A DNA stretch of 64,000 nt from Oceanobacter mangrovi (GCF_019740315.1 NZ_JAHXZR010000008.1:169714-233713), one strand, 5' to 3'. Counted from the first letter of the stretch, positions 52,707 to 62,548 are shown. Made by a program: numbers and translations. The notes: generated by a model not told the origin, from the sequence alone.

Positions 52707-53987
52707 TTACACCATGGCTTCGGTAAGCCAGCTGGCCAGTTCGGTCTGCGCGACGGTTTGCTGCTCAGCTTCACCGCGCAGATCCTTGATACCAATGGTG
52801 CCGTCTGCCAGTTCTGATTCACCCAACAGCAGCGCGTAACGGGCACCACTCTTGTCGGCTTTTTTCATCTGGCTCTTGAAGCTGCCACCACCGCAGTGGG
52901 TTTGTACACGCAGCCAGCTGTGTTCTTCACGCAGCTTGTCGGCCAGCAACAACGCCTGCAGATCAGCACCATCGCCCATCGCACAAATGTAAACGTCAAC
53001 CGTCTGGTAGACTTCCGCCGGAATCACCTGCAGGGTTTCCAGCAGCAGAATCAGACGCTCAACGCCCATGGCAAAACCCACCGCCGGGGTCGGTTTGCCA
53101 CCCAGCTGTTCAACCAGACCATCGTAACGGCCACCGGCACAAACAGTGCCCTGGGAACCGAGCTTGTCGGTGACCCATTCAAAAACGGTCTTGTTGTAGT
53201 AGTCGAGACCACGAACCAGACGCTGATTGATTTCGTAGCCAACGCCAGCTGCATCGAGAATCGCCCGTAGCTTGGCGAAATCAGCCGCGGATTCTTCATC
53301 CAGGTGATCGTGCAGCTGCGGCGCGTCTTTCAGCAACGCCTGGGTGTTCGGGTCTTTGGAATCCAGCACCCGCAGCGGGTTGGTTTCCAGACGACGCTGG
53401 CTGTCTTCATCCAGCTGGTCCTTGAACTGGCTCAGGTATTCCACCAGCGCAGCACGGTATTCTGCCCGGGCTTCGTTGCTGCCAAGACTGTTCAGCTGCA
53501 GGGTCACCGCATCTGCAATACCCAGCTGTTTCCACAAGCGCGCAGTCATCAGAATCAGTTCAGCGTCGATATCCGCCGTGCCAATACCAAAGGTTTCCAC
53601 GCCAATCTGGTAGAACTGACGGTAGCGGCCTTTTTGTGGACGTTCGTGGCGGAACATCGGGCCGGTGTACCACAGACGCTGGGTCTGGTTGTACAGCAGG
53701 CCGTGTTCTTCACAGGCACGTACACAGGACGCAGTGCCTTCCGGACGCAGGGTCAGGCTGTCGCCGTTACGGTCCTCGAAGGTGTACATTTCTTTTTCAA
53801 CAATATCGGTCACTTCACCGATAGAGCGCTTGAACAGGTTGGTCTGCTCGACAATCGGCATACGGATTTCGTTGTAGCCATGACCTGCCAGCAGCTCTTT
53901 CACCGTGCCTTCCAGGTACTGCCAAACCGGGCTGTCGGTTGGCAGGATGTCGTTCATGCCACGAATGGCCTGGATCTTCTTGCTCAT
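52707..53987 (-). CDS. hisS: Histidyl-tRNA synthetase
   Basis: A 426-residue class II synthetase charging tRNA-His. Motif 2 is [19 protein letters not shown], the histidine-specific motif is [16 protein letters not shown], and motif 3 is [16 protein letters not shown]. The anticodon-binding domain is C-terminal (from about residue 325). AAGG precedes the ATG. ispG is immediately upstream, eight nt away. Confidence 0.97.
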   Translation of the reverse strand: MSKKIQAIRGMNDILPTDSPVWQYLEGTVKELLAGHGYNEIRMPIVEQTNLFKRSIGEVTDIVEKEMYTFEDRNGDSLTLRPEGTASCVRACEEHGLLYNQTQRLWYTGPMFRHERPQKGRYRQFYQIGVETFGIGTADIDAELILMTARLWKQLGIADAVTLQLNSLGSNEARAEYRAALVEYLSQFKDQLDEDSQRRLETNPLRVLDSKDPNTQALLKDAPQLHDHLDEESAADFAKLRAILDAAGVGYEINQRLVRGLDYYNKTVFEWVTDKLGSQGTVCAGGRYDGLVEQLGGKPTPAVGFAMGVERLILLLETLQVIPAEVYQTVDVYICAMGDGADLQALLLADKLREEHSWLRVQTHCGGGSFKSQMKKADKSGARYALLLGESELADGTIGIKDLRGEAEQQTVAQTELASWLTEAMV

Positions 53988-53994
53988 ACTTACC

Positions 53995-55125
53995 TTATTC
54001 TTGATTAACCAGCGCGGCGTCGGTTGCGATCATGGATTCACGTTGCGCATCCAGTTCAGCCGCGCGTTGACGAATCAGACGTTCCAATTCATCAACCAGA
54101 TTTTCATTACCCAGTTTCTGGGCTGGCTTGCCATCGATATAAATCAGGTTGGGCTGACCACCGGCCAGACCCACATCCGTTTCCTTGGCTTCACCGGGAC
54201 CATTCACCACACAGCCGATCACGGAAACATCCATATTGGTACGGATGTCTTCAACGCGGGCTTCCAGCTCGTTCATGGTCTTGATGACGTCGAAGTTCTG
54301 ACGCGAACAACTCGGGCAGGCAATGAAGTTGATGCCACGGGAACGCAGCTTCAGCGACTTCAGCATGTCCCAGCCAACCTTCACTTCTTCAATCGGATCA
54401 GCCGCCAGCGATACCCGAATGGTGTCACCAATGCCGTCCCACAGCAGCAGACCAAGGCCAATGGAAGACTTCACCGTACCGCCACGCAGGCCACCGGCTT
54501 CGGTGATACCCAGATGCAACGGCTGTTCAATCTGACCGGCGATCTGGCGATAGGCCGCCACGGTCATAAAGATATCGGAGGCTTTCAGACTCAGTTTGAA
54601 ATCCTGGAAATCGAGCTTGTCGAGGATATCAATGTGGCGCATGGCAGATTCGACCAGCGCTTCCGGCGTTGGCTCGCCGTATTTTTTCTGCAGTTCCTTT
54701 TCCAGAGAACCGGCGTTGACGCCGATACGGATAGGAATGCCGTTATGACGAGCCGCATCCACTACCGCACGAACGCGGTCATCGCGGCCAATATTGCCCG
54801 GGTTGATACGCAGACAATCAGCGCCCAGATCAGCCACCCGCAAGGCGATGCGGTAGTCGAAGTGGATGTCCGTAACCAGAGGTACCGAGACCTGCTTGCG
54901 GATCTGGCCAAAGGCTTCGGCGGCTTCCATCGTCGGAATCGACACCCGCACAATGTCAGCACCGGCGTCCTGGGCGCGCTTGATTTGCGCAACTGTAGCC
55001 GCAACATCGAGCGTATCGGTGTTGGTCATGGTCTGGATGGAGATGGGGGCATCACCACCTACCGGTACATCGCCGACCCAGATTTTGCGGCTTTTACGAC
55101 GTTTGATCGGATTTTCGAAATGCAT
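53995..55125 (-). CDS. ispG: 4-hydroxy-3-methylbut-2-enyl-diphosphate synthase (IspG/GcpE)
   Basis: A 376-residue iron-sulfur enzyme of the MEP isoprenoid pathway. [18 protein letters not shown] opens the TIM barrel. The cluster cysteines are in [12 protein letters not shown] and [10 protein letters not shown]. It needs a 4Fe-4S cluster and a flavodoxin or ferredoxin partner; fpr is in the same window. In most relatives rodZ lies between pilW and ispG, but here only 22 bp separate them. Confidence 0.97.
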   Translation of the reverse strand: MHFENPIKRRKSRKIWVGDVPVGGDAPISIQTMTNTDTLDVAATVAQIKRAQDAGADIVRVSIPTMEAAEAFGQIRKQVSVPLVTDIHFDYRIALRVADLGADCLRINPGNIGRDDRVRAVVDAARHNGIPIRIGVNAGSLEKELQKKYGEPTPEALVESAMRHIDILDKLDFQDFKLSLKASDIFMTVAAYRQIAGQIEQPLHLGITEAGGLRGGTVKSSIGLGLLLWDGIGDTIRVSLAADPIEEVKVGWDMLKSLKLRSRGINFIACPSCSRQNFDVIKTMNELEARVEDIRTNMDVSVIGCVVNGPGEAKETDVGLAGGQPNLIYIDGKPAQKLGNENLVDELERLIRQRAAELDAQRESMIATDAALVNQE

Positions 55126-55147
55126 GACTCGTCTCGCTTACCTGTCT

Positions 55148-55942
55148 TCAGGAGCCGCTGAGGGATTCCTGATACAAGCGATATTCAGTGGAATTCGGGT
55201 AGTCATCTTTCAGAATGCTGGCCAGTCGTACAGCCTGGGCAGTGTCCTGGAAGATAGTCGCCAGCTTGATACCCAACCAGGCACTATTGGCCGTGTGGCG
55301 GGTGGTGCCCTTCTGCACCATACGATCAAGCCGGGTGAAATATTTGTTGGCGTCGTCGTAACGCTGCGCTTCAAACAGCAAGGTTGAGATGTTCAGCAAG
55401 GCATCAGCGTTGTATGGCGACAGCCGCAATGCTTCCTTGTAACTATCGATGGCCTTGATTGGCTGACCTTGCAGGTAGAAGTTCATTGCCAGATCAGAGT
55501 AAGCATTGGCACGACGTTCGTAATAACGATCACCAGCAGCCTTGTTGAGCCAGTCTTCAGCCTGCTGGTATTGCTTCAGCTGGGTATACAGGCGGCCAAG
55601 ATGGTGCTTGGCGGCAGTGAAACTGCTGTCGAGCGCCACTGCTTTCTTGAGAAATTCTTCCGCCAGGTCGTATTCACCTTCAATCTGCCACACCAGACCC
55701 ATCGCATCGTTGGCAGGTGCATAGTCACTATCAATTGCCAACGCTTTCTGCAGGCGATTACGCGCCATGTCAGGACGATCTTTCTGCAGGTAGCCATATC
55801 CCAGCTGGGTATAGTTTTCGACAGCCTTTTGCGGGTCCTTGTTCTTTTGCAAACCGCCTTCCGTGACTGTGACACAGGAAGCGAGGACTGAAATCAGCGA
55901 AATCAGTGTCAGGTGTTGCAGAATCTTGCCGGGCTGTCTCAT
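55148..55942 (-). CDS. pilW: Type IV pilus biogenesis/stability lipoprotein PilW (PilF)
   Basis: A 264-residue TPR lipoprotein that places the PilQ secretin in the outer membrane. The N-terminus is a lipoprotein signal with lipobox SVLASC; six TPR units follow (for example ENYTQLGYGYLQKDRPDMARNRLQKAL). Location between rlmN and ispG is the conserved one. The expected rodZ gene after it is absent. Confidence 0.94.
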   Translation of the reverse strand: MRQPGKILQHLTLISLISVLASCVTVTEGGLQKNKDPQKAVENYTQLGYGYLQKDRPDMARNRLQKALAIDSDYAPANDAMGLVWQIEGEYDLAEEFLKKAVALDSSFTAAKHHLGRLYTQLKQYQQAEDWLNKAAGDRYYERRANAYSDLAMNFYLQGQPIKAIDSYKEALRLSPYNADALLNISTLLFEAQRYDDANKYFTRLDRMVQKGTTRHTANSAWLGIKLATIFQDTAQAVRLASILKDDYPNSTEYRLYQESLSGS

Positions 55943-55954
55943 ACCTGAGGAACC

Positions 55955-57073
55955 TTATTGGTTGGAATCCAGTTGAACTGCATTGATGTATTTGGCGCTG
56001 CGGCGGGTACGGTCATCCACACGTCCGACCAGCTGGCCACAAGCGGCATCAATATCATCACCACGGGTAGATCGAATGGTGACGATATGGTTCTGACTCA
56101 GCAAATAATCACGGAAGCGGTACACGCGGTTGTTGCTGGGACGCTTGTAGCCGGAGTTCGGGAACGGATTGAACGGAATCAGGTTAATCTTGCACGGCAC
56201 CTGCTTCATCAGCTCAGACAGTTCCTGAGCGTGTTCAAGACTGTCGTTGACGTTCTCGATCATGGTGTATTCGATGGTCGCCTTGCGGCGGTCCGCCAGC
56301 TTGTTGAGGTAGCGATTGGTGGCCGCAATCAGTTCCTTGATCGGATATTTGCGGTTCAGCGGTACCAGCTGGTCACGCAGGGCATCGTTTGGTGCGTGCA
56401 GCGACACCGCCAGCGACACGTCAATCACATCGCCGAGCTTGTCGAGCATTGGCACCACGCCGGAAGTACTGATGGTCACGCGCCGCTTGGACAAGCCATA
56501 GGCGTTGTCGTCCATCATCAGTTGCATGGCATCAACCACATTGTCGAAGTTCAACAGTGGTTCGCCCATCCCCATCATCACCACGTTGGTAATCTTGCGC
56601 TCACGACGCTCGCCGGGCGCGTGAAAACTCATCGCAGCCACATAAACCTGGCCGATAATCTCAGCCACGGTGAGGTCACGGTTAAAGCCCTGCTTGCCGG
56701 TGGAGCAAAAACTGCAGTCGAGTGAACAACCGATCTGCGAGCTCACACACAAGGTGCCGCGGTCTTTTTCCGGAATATAAACGGTTTCAATCGAGCTGCC
56801 GCCGGGCATACGCATCACCCACTTACGGGTGCCGTCGGCAGAAATATCTTCATACACAACTTCGGGCAGACGGATTTCCGAGATCTCGGCCAGTTTGGCA
56901 CGCAGACCCTTGCCCATGTTGGTCATTTTTTCGAAGTCGGCTTCGCCAAACTGATGGATCCACTTCAGCATCTGCTGCGCACGGAACTTCTTTTCGCCCA
57001 GTTCGGCAAAAAATGCTTCCATTTTGGAGGGGGATAATCCCAGCAGATTGATTTTTTCTGAGGTTTCGGACAT
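55955..57073 (-). CDS. rlmN: 23S rRNA (adenine-2503-C2)/tRNA methyltransferase RlmN
   Basis: A 372-residue radical SAM enzyme that methylates A2503 of 23S rRNA and A37 of some tRNAs. The cluster motif is [15 protein letters not shown], with the SAM-site [12 protein letters not shown] and a late cysteine in DIDAACGQL that forms the methyl-carrier/thiyl site. A separate terminator after ndk suggests its own promoter. Confidence 0.97.
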   Translation of the reverse strand: MSETSEKINLLGLSPSKMEAFFAELGEKKFRAQQMLKWIHQFGEADFEKMTNMGKGLRAKLAEISEIRLPEVVYEDISADGTRKWVMRMPGGSSIETVYIPEKDRGTLCVSSQIGCSLDCSFCSTGKQGFNRDLTVAEIIGQVYVAAMSFHAPGERRERKITNVVMMGMGEPLLNFDNVVDAMQLMMDDNAYGLSKRRVTISTSGVVPMLDKLGDVIDVSLAVSLHAPNDALRDQLVPLNRKYPIKELIAATNRYLNKLADRRKATIEYTMIENVNDSLEHAQELSELMKQVPCKINLIPFNPFPNSGYKRPSNNRVYRFRDYLLSQNHIVTIRSTRGDDIDAACGQLVGRVDDRTRRSAKYINAVQLDSNQ

Positions 57074-57107
57074 CGAGCAATTTACCTGGCGTAGCGCTTC
57101 CCAGCAG

Positions 57108-57142
57108 GAATAAGAAAATAAGTGAGGGCATCCGCCCTCACT
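57108..57142 (-). terminator. Intrinsic terminator downstream of ndk
   Basis: On the minus strand AGTGAGGGC-GGAT-GCCCTCACT is followed by TATTTTCTTATT. It lies 13 nt past the ndk stop, just ahead of rlmN. Confidence 0.8.
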
Positions 57143-57154
57143 CAGGCGACAAGC

Positions 57155-57580
57155 TTAGCGAGCGCAGATTTCTTCAGCAGCGAAGAAGTAGGCAATTTCG
57201 CGAGCCGCAGATTCTGCAGAGTCAGAACCGTGTACAGCGTTGGCATCGATGCTCTGGGCGAAATCAGCGCGGATAGTACCAGCAGCCGCTTCCTTAGGGT
57301 TGGTAGCACCCATCAGTTCACGGTTCAGAGCGATAGCGTTTTCACCTTCCAGAACCTGAACAACAACAGGACCAGAAGTCATGAAACCAACCAGATCCTT
57401 GAAGAAAGGACGCTCTTTGTGCTCAGCGTAGAAACCGCCAGCCTTTTCGTCATCCAGACGAACCATTTTGGCAGCAACGATGCTCAGACCGGCTTTTTCA
57501 AAACGAGCCAGAATTTCGCCAATTACGTTTTTGCCTACGGCGTCTGGTTTAACGATGGACAGCGTGCGTTCAACAGCCAT
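57155..57580 (-). CDS. ndk: Nucleoside diphosphate kinase
   Basis: A 141-residue enzyme balancing nucleoside triphosphates. The phospho-histidine motif is [12 protein letters not shown], and [14 protein letters not shown] opens the fold. GGAG precedes the ATG. In pseudomonads the isc operon genes iscU to fdx sit between iscS and ndk; here they are missing. Confidence 0.98.
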   Translation of the reverse strand: MAVERTLSIVKPDAVGKNVIGEILARFEKAGLSIVAAKMVRLDDEKAGGFYAEHKERPFFKDLVGFMTSGPVVVQVLEGENAIALNRELMGATNPKEAAAGTIRADFAQSIDANAVHGSDSAESAAREIAYFFAAEEICAR

Positions 57581-57627
57581 TTGTGTGCTCCAATATATAG
57601 CAGGGTATAGAGTTAAAAATCGGGCGG

Positions 57628-57633
57628 ATTATA
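57628..57633 (-). promoter_or_regulatory. -10 box of the ndk promoter
   Basis: The minus strand reads GCGTATAATCC, a consensus TATAAT about 48 nt before the ndk start. The -35 region is weak (TACAAC type). Confidence 0.55.
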
Positions 57634-57744
57634 CGCACGTTTTAACGAAAGTTGTACGCAGGATTCAGGCCAGATACCAGAAACCTGCGGGCAATTATGT
57701 CGCGTACAGATAATCAACAGACTCTTGCCGTAAAACGGCAGTCA

Positions 57745-57779
57745 GACAAGCCCATTCCGGTTTGGTTTCCGGGCTTGTC
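57745..57779. terminator. Hairpin after iscS (between iscS and ndk)
   Basis: GACAAGCCC (57745-57753) and GGGCTTGTC (57771-57779) form a 9-bp stem around a 17-nt loop. A second small hairpin TGCCG-TAAAA-CGGCA lies at 57726-57740. Together they probably end the iscRS transcript. Confidence 0.45.
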
Positions 57780-57811
57780 CGGAGTTTGTTGGCCCGGCGT
57801 ATTTGAGTGTG

Positions 57812-58969
57812 TTATTTGCGCAGTGCCTTGACGACCCGGCTGACGTGTTCAATGGCAAAGTCGATGTCTTCGTCAGTGACAAACCGGCCCAGGCTGAAAC
57901 GCAGGCCCGCATGAGCCAGCGCATCGCTACGACCAATCGCCTTTAATACATAGGAAGGCTCAACACTGGCCGAAGTACAGGCCGAACCGGATGACACGGC
58001 CACCTGCGCCAGCGACGCCAGCAGGATTTCGCCATCCAGGCCATCAAACGACAGGTTCATATGGGCCGGAGAACGCTGCTGACGATGGCCATTGACGTAC
58101 ACGCCACCCAGATCGAGCAAGGCGTTTTCCAGCTTGTCGCGCAAAGCCGACAGCTTGATGACATCGGCTTCAAAATTCGCCGCGGCCAGCGCTGCCGCTT
58201 CTCCCATCCCCACCAGCTGATGCGTCGGCAAGGTACCGGAACGCATACCGCGCTCATGACCACCACCGTGCATTTGCGCCGCGACGTGAGCCAACGGCTG
58301 GCGCCTGACATACAAGGCGCCGACACCCTTGGGACCATAAAACTTGTGGGCCGACAGCGATACCAGATCCGCGCCCCAGACATTCACATTGCAGGCTACC
58401 TTGCCCACCGCCTGAGCGGCATCAACGTGCAACAGCGCCGCATGACTTTTCAGCAAGGCGCCAATCGCGGCGATGTCTGTAACCGTGCCCAGTTCGTTAT
58501 TGACCGCCATCAGCGACACCAGCACAGTGTCATCACGCAGGGCGTCCGCCACTTGCTGTGGATGAATCAGACCGTCGGCATCCGGGCTCAGCAAGGTGAC
58601 GTCAACACCCTGTTGCTGCAGCCATTTGAGGGTATCGAGAATCGCCTTGTGTTCAATACAGGAGCTGATGATGTGACAGCGGCGACCGGGGTCATGACTG
58701 CGAAGGTATTCGACCACCCCCTTCAGCGCCAGATTGTCACTTTCGGTGGCGCCGGAGGTCCAGACAATTTCACGCGGGTCTGCCGCCAGCAAATCTGCCA
58801 CCTGACGTCGCGCCTTCTCTACCGCGGCTTCCGCCTGCCAGCCAAACCGGTGTGAACGTGAAGCCGGGTTGGCAAAATTGCCGTCCATGGTCAGACAAGC
58901 CGTCATGGCTTCAGCCACCGCAGGGTCCACCGGCGTGGTGGCGGCATAGTCCAGATAGAGAGTTTTCAT
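57812..58969 (-). CDS. iscS: Cysteine desulfurase, IscS-type with short C-terminus
   Basis: A 385-residue PLP enzyme removing sulfur from cysteine for Fe-S clusters and tRNA thiolation. The PLP lysine is about residue 209 (SLSAHKFYGPKG) and the persulfide cysteine about 331 (SSGSACTSASVEPS). The N-terminus matches IscS. The chain ends after RVVKALRK and lacks the C-terminal tail of about 20 residues that in E. coli IscS contacts IscU. iscU, iscA, hscBA and fdx, usually next, are absent. ATG at 58969 fits the family start. Confidence 0.93.
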   Translation of the reverse strand: MKTLYLDYAATTPVDPAVAEAMTACLTMDGNFANPASRSHRFGWQAEAAVEKARRQVADLLAADPREIVWTSGATESDNLALKGVVEYLRSHDPGRRCHIISSCIEHKAILDTLKWLQQQGVDVTLLSPDADGLIHPQQVADALRDDTVLVSLMAVNNELGTVTDIAAIGALLKSHAALLHVDAAQAVGKVACNVNVWGADLVSLSAHKFYGPKGVGALYVRRQPLAHVAAQMHGGGHERGMRSGTLPTHQLVGMGEAAALAAANFEADVIKLSALRDKLENALLDLGGVYVNGHRQQRSPAHMNLSFDGLDGEILLASLAQVAVSSGSACTSASVEPSYVLKAIGRSDALAHAGLRFSLGRFVTDEDIDFAIEHVSRVVKALRK

Positions 58970-59095
58970 GCAGATTCCCAAAATCAAACAGGCAGAGCGG
59001 GTCATTGTCTCCACTCTGCCTGTGAGTGCAAGGGGCTAATGAGCAGCCAATGGCTGATCGCGCCTTGCGGTTAGCGCCTTGTATTCGCGGACAAA

Positions 59096-59581
59096 CTAGC
59101 CGTTAACAGCGGCTTCGCTCAGAAAGGCTTCGATGCGATTGTCGTTGTTGCCATCCTGGCGACGCGCAGTTTGCTGGATTTCATTACGACTGATCAGCTG
59201 TTCAAGGCTGATCTTTTCCAGAAACTCGTGAATCTGGTCACTCAAATCGAGCCACAGGTGATGGGTCAGGCACTCGAAACCTTCCTGACAGTTACCCTGC
59301 TTATTACAGCGGGTGGCATCCATCGACTCATTCACTGCATCAACAATTTCGGCAACATTGATTTCCGGCGTTGCCCGGCTCAGCTGATAACCACCACCCG
59401 GGCCACGCACGCTGGATACCAGCCCACAGCGGCGCAAGCGGGCAAACAGCTGCTCCAGATAGGACAGGGAAATTCCCTGACGACCGGAGATGTCGTTCAG
59501 GCTCACCGGGCCGTCTTCTGCATGGATGGCCAGATCCAGCATGGCCGTCACCGCATAGCGGCCTTTGGTAGTCAGTCTCAT
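59096..59581 (-). CDS. iscR: Fe-S cluster-responsive regulator IscR
   Basis: A 161-residue Rrf2-family regulator. The helix-turn-helix lies in the first 65 residues ([25 protein letters not shown]). The three cluster cysteines and the histidine are in [20 protein letters not shown]. With a 2Fe-2S cluster it represses its own promoter; a matching site lies upstream. ATG at 59581 is the family start. iscS follows in the same direction. Confidence 0.97.
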   Translation of the reverse strand: MRLTTKGRYAVTAMLDLAIHAEDGPVSLNDISGRQGISLSYLEQLFARLRRCGLVSSVRGPGGGYQLSRATPEINVAEIVDAVNESMDATRCNKQGNCQEGFECLTHHLWLDLSDQIHEFLEKISLEQLISRNEIQQTARRQDGNNDNRIEAFLSEAAVNG

Positions 59582-59606
59582 ATCAAACCCTCTTCGTGCT
59601 GGCCGC

Positions 59607-59640
59607 ATTATGTTTATTTCCTACTAATTCAGTCAAGTTT
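59607..59640 (-). promoter_or_regulatory. iscR promoter with a type 1 IscR-binding site
   Basis: On the minus strand, AAACTTGACTGAATTAGTAG with GAAAT (59616-59640) agrees with most of the 25-bp E. coli type 1 IscR motif. It overlaps a -35 TTGACT (59631-59636); a -10 CATAAT lies at 59607-59612, 18 bp away. Holo-IscR binding would block polymerase. Confidence 0.75.
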
Positions 59641-59679
59641 AAACCCGACTTGTGTTGAAAAAACGACCAGCTCAATTAA

Positions 59680-60531
59680 TTACGAACGAGAGGCCTGCTC
59701 TGCCGTGTCTGAGTCAGACGCTGCAACACTTTCGGTTGCAGCGCTTTCATCAGTATCGTTCTCGTCTACGGCAGCCAGACTGACAAAGTCTTCACGCTCA
59801 AGTTCTGGCAATGCGTCATCACAATTACGCACACCAATTTCACTCATCGCCTTGCACATGCGGTCAATCTTGCTGTCGACCGCGTCCATGTGCTCCATCA
59901 TATTATGAATCGAACGGGCGATAGGGTCCGGCATGTCGTTGGAAATGCCATAGGCGTCAAAGCCGAGTTTTTCAGCCATCCGCACCGTACCTTCCGAAAG
60001 CGGTTTTTTCTTGCCGTTAACCCGCACAATGCGACCCGGGATACCCACCACTGTAGCGCCTTCCGGTACCGCCTTGGTAACAACAGCGTTGGAGCCGATG
60101 CGGGCATCCTTACCAACCACAATCGGACCCAGCACCTTGGCACCGGCACCCACCACCACGCCATCTTGCAGGGTCGGGTGACGCTTGCCCTTGTTCCAGC
60201 TGGTACCACCGAGGGTCACGCCGTGGTAAAGGGTACAGTCGTTGCCGATTTCGGCGGTTTCGCCAATCACCACGCCCATGCCGTGGTCAATAAAGAATCG
60301 CTGGCCAATGGTGGCACCCGGATGAATTTCGATGCCCGTCATCCAGCGGCTGAAAGTTGATAAAACCCGCGCCAGCCATTTGAAACCTCGACGCCAGAGG
60401 GCGTTGGCCAGCCGGTAATGCAGGATCGCATGGACGCCGGGATAGGTGGTGAGCACCTCAAAGGTGTTACGCGCCGCCGGGTCGCGTTCGAATACGCACG
60501 CTACATCTTCACGCAGTTGCTTCAGAATCAA
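59680..60531 (-). CDS. cysE: Serine O-acetyltransferase
   Basis: A 283-residue enzyme making O-acetylserine for cysteine synthesis. The left-handed beta-helix shows hexapeptide repeats ([40 protein letters not shown]). The TTG start at 60531 is accepted because GAGGG precedes it and [22 protein letters not shown] aligns with the family start. The C-terminal region past residue 190 is a long acidic tail unlike short CysE proteins. It precedes iscR. Confidence 0.95.
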   Translation of the reverse strand: MILKQLREDVACVFERDPAARNTFEVLTTYPGVHAILHYRLANALWRRGFKWLARVLSTFSRWMTGIEIHPGATIGQRFFIDHGMGVVIGETAEIGNDCTLYHGVTLGGTSWNKGKRHPTLQDGVVVGAGAKVLGPIVVGKDARIGSNAVVTKAVPEGATVVGIPGRIVRVNGKKKPLSEGTVRMAEKLGFDAYGISNDMPDPIARSIHNMMEHMDAVDSKIDRMCKAMSEIGVRNCDDALPELEREDFVSLAAVDENDTDESAATESVAASDSDTAEQASRS

Positions 60532-60549
60532 TGTGACTACCCTCGCTTG

Positions 60550-61458
60550 CTATTTATGGTCAGCGTCCTGTTCCGGCGCTGACGTCGCTGCTGACGCCTG
60601 TTTTTTTTGTTGCGTCTGCAGTTGCCGGGCTTGCTGTCGAACTGACGCAAACATGCCCCGCAAAATATTGATTTCCATCTGATCCGGCTCGGCGCGCTGA
60701 AACAGGCGACGGATACGGGTCATCAGTTGCTTTGGTGTATTGGGGTCCAGAAAGCCGATATCAACCAGGGTTTCTTCAAGATGCTGGATCATACCGTTCA
60801 GCTGTTGGTGTGTTGCCGGAGGGTGATCCCAGTCGACACCCCAGCGTTGCCCCATCACAGGCGCAGATTCAGACTGTAGCTGGGTACCTGCCTGGGCTGC
60901 GGCTTCAATCGCCGCCAGCCGCATTTCGTAACACAGCACCTGAATCGCCTGCGCCACGTTGAGCGATGAGAAGCTTTCTTCGGTCGGAATATGTACGTGA
61001 GCATGGCACAGATGCAGCTCTTCATTGGTCAGGCCACGGGATTCACGGCCAAACACCAACGACACCCGGCTACCGGTATTAGCAACCCGGGCAACACTGC
61101 TGCCGCACTGGCGCGGCGTCATCAATGGCCAGGGAATATGGCGACTGCGGGCACTGGTACCCACCACCAGCGCGGAGTCTGCAATGGCTTCTTCCAGCGT
61201 GGCAACGATACGAACCCGATGCAACACATCATCAGCACGGGAAGCCCGGGCAATCGCTTCATCATCAATCGCCGCAATCGGATCAACCAGCACCAGCTGG
61301 CCGATACCCATGTTTTTCATCGCCCGTGCTGCAGCGCCAATATTACCGGCGTGGGTGGTATTCACCATCACAATATCAATGGCATCCAGCATCGGCAGCC
61401 CGGTCTGGCTGACTGTCTCGGCACCGCCGTCAGCAGTGCTTTGGTTGTTGTCTGTCAA
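60550..61458 (-). CDS. trmJ: tRNA (cytidine/uridine-2'-O-)-methyltransferase TrmJ
   Basis: A SPOUT-class enzyme methylating position 32 of tRNAs. IVMVNTTHAGNIGAAARAMKNMG and LVFGRESRGLTNEEL form the knotted SAM site, and VHIPTEESFSSLNVAQAIQVL the rest of the knot. The TTG at 61458 has GAGG seven nt upstream and gives 302 residues; ATG at 61392 would start at the homologous core and remove a 22-residue extension. Both are possible. It is divergent from suhB. Confidence 0.93.
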   Translation of the reverse strand: MTDNNQSTADGGAETVSQTGLPMLDAIDIVMVNTTHAGNIGAAARAMKNMGIGQLVLVDPIAAIDDEAIARASRADDVLHRVRIVATLEEAIADSALVVGTSARSRHIPWPLMTPRQCGSSVARVANTGSRVSLVFGRESRGLTNEELHLCHAHVHIPTEESFSSLNVAQAIQVLCYEMRLAAIEAAAQAGTQLQSESAPVMGQRWGVDWDHPPATHQQLNGMIQHLEETLVDIGFLDPNTPKQLMTRIRRLFQRAEPDQMEINILRGMFASVRQQARQLQTQQKKQASAATSAPEQDADHK

Positions 61459-61599
61459 AACGCTTCCTCAGTATCGCATCAGGCTTTGATACGCTTGAGT
61501 CAAAATTCAGGGCGCGAAAGTGTATCAAACAGGCATCGACAGAAGCCACTATCCTGATATAATCGCCGGTTCCCCGTTCTTTAAGAGATAGTTATCGAA

Positions 61600-62373
61600 A
61601 TGCAGCCAATGGTTAACTTGGCATTGCGTGCTGCGCGCAATGCGGGTGAAGACCTGGTCCGCCGCCTGGACCGTTTTGACTCTTCCCAGTCCACCGATCA
61701 GGAAAAAGCAAAGTTTATCGCCGATTGTTCCATCGGCCTGGAAAAAGCGATTATTTTTGATCTGAAAAAAGCCTATCCAGAGCATAACTACCGTGGTCGC
61801 GAAACCGGCCTCAATGCGGGTGTGGAAAAGCAACCTACCTGGTCTGTTTGCGTTATCGATGACATCGCCAACTTCCGCGTCGGCATTCCTGCTTTCGCCA
61901 TCATTATTGCTTGCCAGATCAATGGCAAAACCGAACATGCGATCATCACCAACCCGATCAATGGTGACGAATTCTCTGCTTCCCGTGGTCGTGGCACCCA
62001 GGCTAACAACCGTCGTATTCGCTGCGGCAGCACCGTTGCCCTGGCTGACGCTATCATTGGTTACACCCAGCCAGTGGGTACCGGCGAAGAAGCCTTCAGC
62101 CAGCGCGAACGCCTGATGAAGCTGATGAGCAAAACCTACGACCTCCGCAACATCGGCTCCAACGCCCTGTCACTGGCTTATGTTGCCGCTGACCGTTTCC
62201 AGGGCGTTTTGCTGAGCAATGTTGATGAGTTCGCGCTGCAAGCTGGTAGTCTGATCGCTTCCGAAGCCGGTTGCTTGCTGTCCGATGTCAGTGGTCAGCC
62301 GCAACTGAAACCAGGTTGCAACCTGGTCGTCAGCAATCCGCGCTTGCTGAAAAACCTGCTGCAGAACAACTAA
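61600..62373 (+). CDS. suhB: SuhB-like inositol monophosphatase family protein, catalytically degenerate
   Basis: A 257-residue protein in the conserved place next to trmJ. The overall frame matches SuhB (MQPMVNLALRAARNAGEDL, ASRGRGTQANNRRIR, GSNALSLAYVAADRFQG). The metal-binding signature DPLDGTTNF is replaced by DDIANF with three residues lost, the upstream VDxAAE aspartate is lost, and the WD motif near the end is NVDEF. Only Glu of RGRETG and the late aspartate remain. It is probably not an active phosphatase. E. coli SuhB also acts in the Nus antitermination complex without catalysis, which may be its role here. Confidence 0.9.
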   Translation: MQPMVNLALRAARNAGEDLVRRLDRFDSSQSTDQEKAKFIADCSIGLEKAIIFDLKKAYPEHNYRGRETGLNAGVEKQPTWSVCVIDDIANFRVGIPAFAIIIACQINGKTEHAIITNPINGDEFSASRGRGTQANNRRIRCGSTVALADAIIGYTQPVGTGEEAFSQRERLMKLMSKTYDLRNIGSNALSLAYVAADRFQGVLLSNVDEFALQAGSLIASEAGCLLSDVSGQPQLKPGCNLVVSNPRLLKNLLQNN

Positions 62374-62446
62374 TCAGCCGTTAAAGCAGCGGAACGCCGT
62401 TCCTGAGCTAATCTTGTTTTAACAGGGCTAGCCTCAGGAGGCCGTC

Positions 62447-62533
62447 ATGATCCGCTATTTGACTTTATTGCTGCAGTTGATCGGGGAAACCCAGCTGAGT
62501 GACCAGCCAAGCCTGCATAAAAGCCTGCCATAA
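62447..62533 (+). CDS. Possible 28-residue small protein downstream of suhB
   Basis: ATG at 62447 has a perfect CAGGAGG six nt upstream. The peptide has a hydrophobic start (MIRYLTLLLQLIGE) and a polar end. The stop codon lies in the loop of a strong intrinsic terminator, so translation and termination are arranged together. It could be a small membrane-associated protein or a leader peptide. There is no known family that I recognise. Confidence 0.5.
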   Translation: MIRYLTLLLQLIGETQLSDQPSLHKSLP

Positions 62534-62548
62534 CGGCAGGCTTTTTTT
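62519..62548 (+). terminator. Intrinsic terminator after suhB / small ORF
   Basis: AAGCCTGCC-ATAAC-GGCAGGCTT followed by seven T. It is the best terminator in the window. Confidence 0.92.

Noticed and set aside
53905..55161. 418-codon plus-strand open frame opposite ispG
   Set aside because: Antisense shadow of ispG, without ribosome site or known motifs.
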